A stretch of 64,000 nt of DNA, taken from assembly GCA_027483605.1 (NCBI GenBank), contig JAIXUE010000022.1, positions 1 to 64,000 of the forward strand. Direction: 5' to 3'. The first letter of the stretch is position 1. Every line of letters starts with the position of its first letter. Source of the stretch: Cryomorphaceae bacterium. Its GTDB lineage: Bacteria; Bacteroidota; Bacteroidia; Flavobacteriales_D; Crocinitomicaceae. Under the pieces are notes generated by a model. It saw nothing but the letters and a program-made list of their open reading frames with translations. It ran no database searches and was not told the DNA's origin. Positions 17,748 through 25,327 of this stretch are shown piece after piece. A program made the translations under genes and the position numbers.

Positions 17748-18323
17748 ATGTTTTTAGAGCAATTTACCAAAGAAAACGGACAACAAGGTTGGATAGAAGT
17801 GATTTGTGGTTCCATGTTTTCTGGTAAAACCGAAGAACTCATCCGCAGACTCCGGCGTGCCGCTTTTGCCAAACAAGCAATTTTGCTCTTCAAGCCACTT
17901 ATCGATGACCGCTATGCCACAGAGGCTGTTGTGAGCCATCAAGGGCAAAGTTGGGAAGCCAAGCGCGTTGCATCCGCACAAGAAGTATTCGACGGATGGA
18001 AAGGAGAACAAATTGTAGCTATAGATGAAGCACAGTTTTTTGATGCCCAAATTGTTCAAGTTTGCAACGAACTTTCAAACAAAGGTGTTCGTGTCATCGT
18101 TGCGGGTTTAGACATGGACTTTAAAGGAATTCCTTTTGGCCCTATGCCGCAGCTGATGGCGATTGCAGAATATGTCAGTAAAGTACATGCTGTATGTGTG
18201 CACTGCGGTAAACTAGCGCAGTTCTCGCATCGGACGGTAGCCCAAACTGAGCAAGTTTTGGTAGGCGCCGTAGAAAAATATCAACCGCTCTGCAGGAGTT
18301 GTTATCAAAAAGCCTTGTCATGA
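17748..18323 (+). CDS. tdk: Thymidine kinase
   Basis: A 191-residue type II thymidine kinase, salvaging thymidine to dTMP. The P-loop is GSMFSGKTEELIRRLRRA (about residues 20-37), the Walker B/catalytic Glu lies in IVAIDEAQFFD (about 88-98), and the structural zinc site is formed by CVHC (about 145-148) and CRSC (about 181-184). The ATG at 17748 gives the usual N-terminus (MFLEQF... GWIEVICGS); an in-frame TTG at 17694 would add 18 residues. A TAATTTCG box at 17670-17677 is a one-mismatch promoter. The stop overlaps the next start (ATGA). Confidence 0.94.
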   Translation: MFLEQFTKENGQQGWIEVICGSMFSGKTEELIRRLRRAAFAKQAILLFKPLIDDRYATEAVVSHQGQSWEAKRVASAQEVFDGWKGEQIVAIDEAQFFDAQIVQVCNELSNKGVRVIVAGLDMDFKGIPFGPMPQLMAIAEYVSKVHAVCVHCGKLAQFSHRTVAQTEQVLVGAVEKYQPLCRSCYQKALS

Positions 18324-20569
18324 AACTGAGCCTTACCCCTGCGCAATTGCAAGACATCTTAGGTGCGACCTGTATTGGTACAAACACTAATTTATTGGTT
18401 CAAGAAGTTGTTTACGATTCGCGCAAAATTTCGCGCAGTGAAGGCGCCGCTTTTTTTGGACTAAATGGTCCCAAGCGTAGCGGAGCGGATTATGTCGAGG
18501 ATGCGCATCAGAAAGGTATTCGCAGTTTTGTGCTCGATCAAGCGCCTACTAAGCTATATCCTGACTCTAATTTCTATATCGTTACTGACGTACTTGAGGC
18601 ACTTCAGAAACTAGCTGCCTACCACCGTCAAAGAATCAATTATCCTATTGTTGCCATCGCTGGCACCATTGGCAAAACCACCGTCAAAGAGTGGATATAT
18701 CATCTTTTAGCCGGAAAGCTCAAGGTACAGCGCAGCCCAAAAAGTTACAATTCTCAGCTAGGGGTAGCACTTTCGTTGTTGCAGCTTCCTTTAGAGGGAG
18801 ATTTAGCGCTCATTGAGGCGGCTGTGAGTAAATCAGGCGAGATGGAGAAGCTCCATGCCATGATTGCGCCAAATTATTTAGTGATTACTACAAAAAAAGC
18901 AGGTTTTCGCCATGAGTTTGGTTCAGACGCTGCTTATTACCAAGCGCTAGACCACCTTGCAACAGGTTGTGAGTGGGTGCTCGATGGTGACCTCTTGAGC
19001 AAACAAAGCTCAGAAAATTCGAGTTCCTTGTTCGAACAAATTCCGTTTAATGACCCTGTTCGCCTTCATAATGCACAAGTTGCGATTACCTGTGCACTTC
19101 GTTTTGGCAGCTGCAAACCAAATGATGTTGCGGAGCTTCCAAAGCTAGCCAATCGTTTGGAAACCTTTGAGGGTATTCAGGGGGCCACCCTGATCAATGA
19201 CTCCTACACCCTCGATTTATTCGCTTTTGAGGGCTCACTTGCCTTTTTAAAGGCAGTAGCACAGCACAAGCAGCAAATGGTCTGCTGCTTATTGGCTGCA
19301 AATCAGGTTCATTTAAAAGAAGAGATTATTGGTCTGCTGCAGGCTTATCAAATTAAGCAATATTATATCTGGACCAAACTACCCGAAAACCTACCAATTA
19401 TAGACCACCATGTCGTCTTGATCAAGGGCAATCAGCATTTGTTAACTGAAGCGTTATTGGCCAAATGGAAGCGCAAGTCGCACAGTACTGTGGTGCGGTA
19501 TGACCTTTCTGCTCTTCAACACAATTTGCGCCAATACCAACAAAGTCTGGCGCCAACAACTCAAATACTTGCCATGGTCAAGGCGCAAGCTTATGGCGCA
19601 GGTTTAGATCAAATTGCAAAGCAACTCGTATCAGGTGGAGTCAATTATTTTGGCGTTGCATATGCAGATGAAGGCGTTTTGCTCAGGCAGGCAGGGATCA
19701 ATTTACCCATTTTAGTCATGAACGCCGAGCCTGCTGGCTTCGAGAGTTGCATTCAGTACCAACTCGAGCCTGCAATTTATAGCCCTGTCCACCTAGACGC
19801 CTTTATACGTACCCTCATAGCAGCACAAATCCAAGCTTATCCTATTCATTTAAAGTTCGATACTGGCATGCACCGTTTGGGTTTCATGCCCGAACAAACC
19901 GATCAATTGTTACAAACGCTCAGCGCTCAGCCAGAAGTGATTGTCAAGAGTGTATATAGCCACATGGCATGCGCAGACCAGCCTCAGCACCCAATGAACA
20001 GACAGCAAATTACATGTTTCAAAGAAATTTGCGGTCGCTTAGAAAGTACGCTGGCATATCCTTTTTTCAAGCATCTAATGAATTCTGAAGGCGCGGCTCA
20101 TTTTCCAGATGCGCAATTCGATATGGTGCGCCTGGGCATTGGACTTTTTGGCGTTAATCACGATGCAGTCTTTGAAGCCAAACTCAAACCGGTCATCACT
20201 TGGACAAGTCAGATCTCACAACTCAAGCAACTCAAACAGGGTGATTTTGTTGGCTACGGTTGCTCAGAAGCATTGGATGCCGATAGTCAAATCGCAGTGA
20301 TTCCCGTTGGTTACGCCGATGGTTTCAAGCGAAAGTTAAGTAATGGAATAGGAGGGGTATATATCGACGGAATCTATTGCCCCACTATTGGTAGCGTTTG
20401 TATGGACATGATCATGGTTTTGGCACCAAATGCAAGCCTAAGTTCGGAGGTAGAAATTATAGGCCTGCACCAAACGCTCCATGATTTTGCCACAAAGGCG
20501 CAGACAATTCCTTATGAAATACTTACAAGTATCTCACCTCGCGTGCAAAGAACTTATGTGAATGATTAA
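18320..20569 (+). CDS. murF-alr: Bifunctional MurF-like ligase / alanine racemase fusion
   Basis: A 749-residue fusion known from Bacteroidota. The N-terminal half (about 1-390) is MurF-like, with a Mur ligase P-loop written AIAGTIGKTTVKE where most members have GTNGKTT, then SYNSQLGVALS and NDSYTLDLFAFEGSL. The C-terminal half (about 393-749) is a PLP fold III alanine racemase: the PLP lysine in MVKAQAYGAG, the catalytic Tyr in DFVGYGCSE, and the C-terminal GSVCMDMIMV. The pair would make D-Ala and join D-Ala-D-Ala to the UDP-MurNAc tripeptide. Start at ATG 18320, overlapping tdk. The MurF half may be weakened; the racemase looks intact. Confidence 0.92.
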   Translation: MKLSLTPAQLQDILGATCIGTNTNLLVQEVVYDSRKISRSEGAAFFGLNGPKRSGADYVEDAHQKGIRSFVLDQAPTKLYPDSNFYIVTDVLEALQKLAAYHRQRINYPIVAIAGTIGKTTVKEWIYHLLAGKLKVQRSPKSYNSQLGVALSLLQLPLEGDLALIEAAVSKSGEMEKLHAMIAPNYLVITTKKAGFRHEFGSDAAYYQALDHLATGCEWVLDGDLLSKQSSENSSSLFEQIPFNDPVRLHNAQVAITCALRFGSCKPNDVAELPKLANRLETFEGIQGATLINDSYTLDLFAFEGSLAFLKAVAQHKQQMVCCLLAANQVHLKEEIIGLLQAYQIKQYYIWTKLPENLPIIDHHVVLIKGNQHLLTEALLAKWKRKSHSTVVRYDLSALQHNLRQYQQSLAPTTQILAMVKAQAYGAGLDQIAKQLVSGGVNYFGVAYADEGVLLRQAGINLPILVMNAEPAGFESCIQYQLEPAIYSPVHLDAFIRTLIAAQIQAYPIHLKFDTGMHRLGFMPEQTDQLLQTLSAQPEVIVKSVYSHMACADQPQHPMNRQQITCFKEICGRLESTLAYPFFKHLMNSEGAAHFPDAQFDMVRLGIGLFGVNHDAVFEAKLKPVITWTSQISQLKQLKQGDFVGYGCSEALDADSQIAVIPVGYADGFKRKLSNGIGGVYIDGIYCPTIGSVCMDMIMVLAPNASLSSEVEIIGLHQTLHDFATKAQTIPYEILTSISPRVQRTYVND

Positions 20570-20574
20570 GTTTG
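20567..20574 (+). promoter_or_regulatory. Bacteroidota -7 box (TAAGTTTG) at the end of murF-alr
   Basis: TAAGTTTG starts on the last bases of murF-alr and ends 23 bases before the ATG at 20598. It lies downstream of an alternative in-frame ATG (20562), supporting the later start. Confidence 0.5.
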
Positions 20575-20597
20575 CATTGAACCAAACGCCACTAAAG

Positions 20598-21701
20598 ATG
20601 AAAAGTATTTTATTGTTTTTGATTTTACTCTGTTCATTAAAGACTAATGCACAGGTTACAAAACAGGAGGGAGATACCCTTAAATACTTGATTATTAGAA
20701 ATAATGGCATAGAATACGTCGGTCAAATTTTATCTGATGACGGCCGTGAATTATTGATTTTGACCCAACAACTCGGCAAAATTTATATCCCAAAATCAGA
20801 TATAAAAAGTGTGACTTTAGTAAACGAGCAAACGGACTTCAAAGATGGAGAATTTTTAGGTCAGGGTGTTTTCACGACCCGCTATCAGTTTACAACCAAC
20901 GCCTTTCCAATTAAAAAGGGAGAAAATTATGCGCTCATCAATTTATATGGGCCCGAAGTTCATTTTGGGGTGCTGCCCAACCTCAGCGTTGGGATCATGG
21001 CGACTTGGATTGCCAGCCCAATTGCCTTGGCCTTGAAATACACGATTCCTACACAAAACCCAAAACTAAATTTTGGTCTAGGTACCATTATGGCTTCTTC
21101 CGGTTATTTTAATCAAGCTAAAGGAATCGGAGGATTGCATTGGGCAATGGCTACTTACGGAACGCGTCGCAGCAACGCCACGCTTTCTTTAGGTTATGGA
21201 TATTTTAATTCGGGCTTCTCTTTTTCAAATCAAAATACCTATTATCAGCCTGGAACATATGCAGCGGTATTGAACCAAGGGTCTTATATTTTCCCGATAC
21301 CAGAAATGCTTACCTACGAAAATGAAGTTGGAAATTTCAAATCGCCAATAATTGGGATATCAGGCATAACAGTAGTCAGTAAAAAAGCGAGTATTATTTG
21401 GGACGTCATGATCATTGGAGGCAATAAACGAAAAGTCTTTGACGGCCAACAAGTAGATTATTTTTATGATCCATTTACGAGTCAGCCAAGCTCGGTTGTG
21501 TACAACGACCCATTCATAGACGTAAAAAGCACCAATTTTGTCATCATGCCGGGTATGCGTTTTCAAAAAGATGAAAACAAGGCTTTTCAGGTGACGCTCG
21601 CCGGCGTGATTGGCCGGCGTGAAGAAACCGTCAATTATCAACTCAACGTAAATAGTTATTCTTTCCCGATACCAATGCTCAGTTGGTTCTATAAGTTTTA
21701 A
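20598..21701 (+). CDS. Secreted, probably outer-membrane protein (barrel paralogue 1)
   Basis: A 367-residue exported protein without a named family that I recognise. Signal peptide about 1-19 (ending LKTNAQ). Residues about 28-75 form a small beta-rich unit with LSDDGRELLI and LGKIYIPKSDIKSV. The rest alternates short polar and aromatic strands (FTTRYQFTTNAFPIKKGENYA, LSVGIMATWI, ATLSLGYGYFN) and ends in Phe (LSWFYKF), typical of outer-membrane barrels. It is clearly paralogous to the product at 24236-25309. The helix-turn-helix gene begins 2 bases after its stop. Barrel nature and export are inferred. Confidence 0.75.
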   Translation: MKSILLFLILLCSLKTNAQVTKQEGDTLKYLIIRNNGIEYVGQILSDDGRELLILTQQLGKIYIPKSDIKSVTLVNEQTDFKDGEFLGQGVFTTRYQFTTNAFPIKKGENYALINLYGPEVHFGVLPNLSVGIMATWIASPIALALKYTIPTQNPKLNFGLGTIMASSGYFNQAKGIGGLHWAMATYGTRRSNATLSLGYGYFNSGFSFSNQNTYYQPGTYAAVLNQGSYIFPIPEMLTYENEVGNFKSPIIGISGITVVSKKASIIWDVMIIGGNKRKVFDGQQVDYFYDPFTSQPSSVVYNDPFIDVKSTNFVIMPGMRFQKDENKAFQVTLAGVIGRREETVNYQLNVNSYSFPIPMLSWFYKF

Positions 21702-21703
21702 GT

Positions 21704-22717
21704 ATGGAAACAGTTCAAGATCAGTTGTTGCAACTCATTAAGGCAAAACTCCCGCCAGGCGATGCATTGGGTCATATCTTGAGTGAAACACTGCATATCA
21801 GCATGGATGCTGCTTATCGCCGAATGCGCAATGAAACTGCGCTGACTATCGATGAACTCAAAAGGCTTTGTAAAACCTTTGATATCTCGTTTGACTCCCT
21901 GATTTTACAACAGAAAACAAATGTGATTTTCCGGTACACGCCCCTCAATGCCTATGATTTTTCTTTGGAATCATATTTAGAGGGCATCCTTGATGCATTC
22001 GAGCGTTTGCGTCATCTAGAGGATCCAAAAATCATGCTCACGATCAATAATACGCATTTTTTTCAGCTCTTGAATTTTCCGCAATTAGTGCGCTTTAAAT
22101 TGTTTTTTTGGGCCAAAACACACTTGCAAATCCCAGATTATAAAAATGTACTTTTTCGACACGAAAAAACTACAGACCGTGCCTTCGAACTTGGTAAATC
22201 TATTTTGCAATCTTACAATACCATTCCGTCGGTAGAAATTTTTGATCCCGAGCTCATGCGTGGTTTTTTGCGGCAAATTCATTATTACTACAAATCCAAT
22301 CAATTCGAAGACCCTACTTACGCGCTCTTTTTATGTGATCGCCTGCTCATGTTTTCTTCCCATCTGCGCGAACAAGCAACTCATGGTAAAAAATTCATAT
22401 ATGGCACGCAAGTGCCAGCAACGGGCAACCACTTCGAGATGTACCTCAATGAGACCATCAATGCCGATTCTGCATTTTATTACGAAAGCAAAGACAAGCA
22501 AGGATTGTTTCTCTCTCACAACATCATGAATTACCTTCAAACTACTGATGTGCAATATGTACAAGATGCCAAGCAAGTTATCGACAAGCAATTAGCTAAT
22601 TCGAGCCTGATCAGCGTTGTGAATGAACGCGAACGCAATAATTTCTTTGCGGATTTTGAAAAAACAATTGGCATGTTTCGTAAGAAAATCGAGGCTGACC
22701 TTGATTTTCTCTCCTAG
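21704..22717 (+). CDS. Helix-turn-helix protein of unknown function
   Basis: A 337-residue cytoplasmic protein. Residues about 1-65 resemble an XRE-like helix-turn-helix: LGHILSETLHISMDAAYRRM, then TIDELKRLCKTFDISFDSLI. The remaining 270 residues are mainly helical with many aromatic residues and show no motif I can name; they may be a sensing or dimerisation domain. There is no signal peptide or membrane helix. It starts 2 bases after the barrel-paralogue gene, so the two are almost certainly co-transcribed, suggesting a regulator tied to that envelope protein. DNA binding is inferred. Confidence 0.7.
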   Translation: METVQDQLLQLIKAKLPPGDALGHILSETLHISMDAAYRRMRNETALTIDELKRLCKTFDISFDSLILQQKTNVIFRYTPLNAYDFSLESYLEGILDAFERLRHLEDPKIMLTINNTHFFQLLNFPQLVRFKLFFWAKTHLQIPDYKNVLFRHEKTTDRAFELGKSILQSYNTIPSVEIFDPELMRGFLRQIHYYYKSNQFEDPTYALFLCDRLLMFSSHLREQATHGKKFIYGTQVPATGNHFEMYLNETINADSAFYYESKDKQGLFLSHNIMNYLQTTDVQYVQDAKQVIDKQLANSSLISVVNERERNNFFADFEKTIGMFRKKIEADLDFLS

Positions 22718-22814
22718 CACTTGCGTTTTTCGCAACTCCGATATCATTGGCTTTGATAATCAGTTTTGTCTTTATCGCGCATTGATTCACCTTTGTAGCA
22801 TCAAATTGTATGCT

Positions 22815-24011
22815 ATGAAAACAAAAAAATTACAATCCGTTTTATTATTAGTGGTCATTTTCTTTAGTGGGATGGCCAGTTATTTTGCTCAGCCTAACAG
22901 CACCATTGCTGTAGCCAATCCAAATGTAAATGCGCTGACGATCAAGCCGGAGTCGGTGGCTAAAATGCTGCGTCTTGAGTTGATAAAAATCAATAAATAC
23001 AAAGTCTATGATGAATTTGACATGAATGAAATCATCAAGGCTAAAGAAGAGTATAAGGTGGGCTGTTATGGCCAGAACTGTTTATCTAAATTGGGCGAAG
23101 AACTCAAAGTAGATTACGTTATGTGTGGTTCTATTGATGGCTTGGGAAACAAGATTGTTGTTACCATCAAAATTATTGACGTCAAGGCACAAAGTCTTTA
23201 TAAGTCTGCGGTTCGTGAATTTGACAACCAAGAATTAGAAATCCAACGCATGGTTGAAATCGTCTTAGCCGAAATGCACGGCTTTACTGTAGACAAAGTC
23301 ATTGCCGATCGCTTGGCCTTTAAAAATGAAGTCATTACTTCCAACAATGTGGGTAAAATCAATAATTCAGGCCCGCGAATTGGTTTTGCTGCCATGACTG
23401 GAGAAGTTGCTGAATTCGCTACACGACCTGAAGTTTACGGTGGATTAGGCATCCAGCCATTTACCTCCATGATTGGTTATCAGATCGAAGGTCAATATGT
23501 TGGCACCGATAATTTTTCTGCATTGGTCGAGGGTATTTTTAACATTTCTGGCTTAGAGCAGAGCAATTTTATTCCTTCTTTTTCATTGTTAAATGGTTTT
23601 CGTTTTGGCAAAGCCAATTGGGAATTTGCATTTGGCCCAAGATTTGGCATCAAATCAACATCAATAGGTTTCTTGGACAAAGACGCGGAATATGGCCCTG
23701 CAGGAGGCTACTACACAGAAAACGAATGGATTGCATCTGGAGGTAAAGTGAACGTTCAAACTGGTGAGCTCATTGCAGTGCCTAATGGAGGTTTTACTGA
23801 ACATTTTGACAGAGATGGAAAAAAAGAACTTGCCACCTCTTTCTTAATGGCCTTTGGCCGCACCTTTCAGGCAGGTTCTTTGAATATCCCTGTCAATTTA
23901 TTTTACAGTTCTCAGAAAGGCGGCGGTTTTGTAGGCGTGAATATGGGTTTTAATGTCCAAAAGAGTAAACAACCGATAAACAAAACGAAGAGTCCGCAGC
24001 GTTATTATTAG
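22815..24011 (+). CDS. Secreted CsgG/TolB-N-like protein of unknown function
   Basis: A 398-residue exported protein. The ATG at 22815 gives a signal peptide (about 1-28, ending SYFAQ); an in-frame start 192 bases upstream lies inside the preceding gene and is rejected. Residues about 40-160 resemble the nucleotide-binding-like fold of CsgG/TolB-N type proteins (YKVYDEFDMNEIIKA, GCYGQNCLSKLGEELKVDYV, VVTIKIIDVKAQSLY). Residues about 185-398 look beta-rich and barrel-like (GNLNIP-type strands, GFRFGKANWEFAFGPRFG). A CACCTTTG at 22789-22796 is a one-mismatch -7 box. A strong terminator follows. Confidence 0.7.
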   Translation: MKTKKLQSVLLLVVIFFSGMASYFAQPNSTIAVANPNVNALTIKPESVAKMLRLELIKINKYKVYDEFDMNEIIKAKEEYKVGCYGQNCLSKLGEELKVDYVMCGSIDGLGNKIVVTIKIIDVKAQSLYKSAVREFDNQELEIQRMVEIVLAEMHGFTVDKVIADRLAFKNEVITSNNVGKINNSGPRIGFAAMTGEVAEFATRPEVYGGLGIQPFTSMIGYQIEGQYVGTDNFSALVEGIFNISGLEQSNFIPSFSLLNGFRFGKANWEFAFGPRFGIKSTSIGFLDKDAEYGPAGGYYTENEWIASGGKVNVQTGELIAVPNGGFTEHFDRDGKKELATSFLMAFGRTFQAGSLNIPVNLFYSSQKGGGFVGVNMGFNVQKSKQPINKTKSPQRYY

Positions 24012-24073
24012 GACTTCAAGCAAACTAGATAAAAATCAAAACACAACTTTTCGTTTGTTAGTGTTTCGCATGG

Positions 24074-24106
24074 ACGCTCTGCTTCTTCGGAAGTCAGGGC
24101 GTTTTT
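24074..24106 (+). terminator. Intrinsic terminator with a UUCG tetraloop
   Basis: A stem of about 12 pairs (24074-24085 with 24090-24102, one G-U pair and one bulged T) closes a C(UUCG)G tetraloop and runs into five Ts. It ends the CsgG-like transcript. The 224-base gap around it (24012-24235) holds no other feature I can support. Confidence 0.8.
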
Positions 24107-24235
24107 GCGCAAGATTTTCTCTTTCCCCTGCCAATGGAGAGTTGGTTTTTCTAGTTGTCGCTTTTTTAACTTGCTTTTGGCTCTTTGTATCGTTATAACT
24201 AGATTTACGCTTTAATAGATTTTTTTATCTACAAC

Positions 24236-25309
24236 ATGAAAACTCGTCTTCATTTTTCAACGCTTCTTTCCATATGCTTCCTCTTCATTGGATGCCTTCA
24301 ATTACATGCGCAAGCACCAAATACGAGCGCACCAAGTTCAGATACCACCAAATATTTAGTTGTCAAATACGACGGCAACGAATATGTAGGCCTTATCCTT
24401 TCCGATGATGGACGCGAGGTACTTATAGAGACCAAATCTCTAGGTAAAATATACATTCCAAAAAGTGACATCAAGTCATTTCGACCCGTAGACTACGCTG
24501 AGGATATCGCGAAAGGCGAATTCAGCACTGCAGGGGTATTTACCACCCGCTATCAGTTTACCACTAACTGTTTTCCGATCAAAAAAGGGGAGAATTATGC
24601 CATGCTCAATTTATATGGCCCTGAGGTGCATTTTGCCGTCCACAAAGATTTTTCTGTGGGGGTGATGTCCACCTGGATTGGTTCGCCAATGGCATTAGCC
24701 CTTAAATACACGCGCGGCACTTCCAATCCAAAAATTAATTATGGGGTCGGCACACTCTTTGGCACTTCAGGATACATTAATCAAGGCAGCGGATTTGGTG
24801 GTTTACATTGGGGCATGATTACCTATGGTGATCGCCGCAATAACGCCACACTTTCAATAGGTTATGGTTATTTGAATGACGGAGGCAATGATTTTTATAA
24901 TGAAATCATTTATGTACCAGGTACTTATTCATCTGTTAGCGGCGCATACCCTATACTGCCAATTCAAGACATACAACCTGTCAGTACGAGTAGATACAAA
25001 GCCCCAATCATTGGGTTGGCAGGCCAAGCTAAAGTTGGAAAAAAGGCAAGTTTTATTTACGATTGCATGATGATCAGCGCGACTTCAGGATATGATCAAG
25101 AAATTGACAACCAATATGGAAGTAATGGGCAATTACAACAAGTTGTTGTTGGTCAAGTAAAGCAAAACCGTCAGCAGATTTTAATCATTATGCCAGGCAT
25201 GCGTTTTCAAAGAACAGAAAACAAGGCATTTCAGATCAGTTTGGCAGGTGTCATTACCGCTAAGAGGTCCTTCCCCTTACCGATGGCCAGTTGGTTTTAT
25301 AGAATTTAA
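24236..25309 (+). CDS. Secreted, probably outer-membrane protein (barrel paralogue 2)
   Basis: A 357-residue exported protein closely similar to the product at 20598-21701. Shared blocks include LSDDGRE, LGKIYIPKSDIKS, GVFTTRYQFTTN, FPIKKGENYA, LYGPEVHF and a C-terminal SWFYRI. Signal peptide about 1-26 (ending LQLHAQ). The middle loops differ most (about residues 215-300), as expected for surface loops of a barrel. The stop is followed after 18 bases by the cyclase-HD gene with no terminator between, so they are likely one transcript. No named family recognised; barrel nature is inferred from strand pattern and the aromatic-rich C-terminus. Confidence 0.75.
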   Translation: MKTRLHFSTLLSICFLFIGCLQLHAQAPNTSAPSSDTTKYLVVKYDGNEYVGLILSDDGREVLIETKSLGKIYIPKSDIKSFRPVDYAEDIAKGEFSTAGVFTTRYQFTTNCFPIKKGENYAMLNLYGPEVHFAVHKDFSVGVMSTWIGSPMALALKYTRGTSNPKINYGVGTLFGTSGYINQGSGFGGLHWGMITYGDRRNNATLSIGYGYLNDGGNDFYNEIIYVPGTYSSVSGAYPILPIQDIQPVSTSRYKAPIIGLAGQAKVGKKASFIYDCMMISATSGYDQEIDNQYGSNGQLQQVVVGQVKQNRQQILIIMPGMRFQRTENKAFQISLAGVITAKRSFPLPMASWFYRI

Positions 25310-25327
25310 GCACCCTTTTAAAGCACA

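Noticed and set aside
22623-22814. 64-residue N-terminal extension of the CsgG-like protein
   Set aside because: It overlaps the end of the helix-turn-helix gene and would bury the signal peptide; ATG 22815 fits better.
24012-24235. Possible small gene or RNA in the largest intergenic gap
   Set aside because: Apart from the terminator hairpin I see no open frame with start context, tRNA fold or conserved motif.
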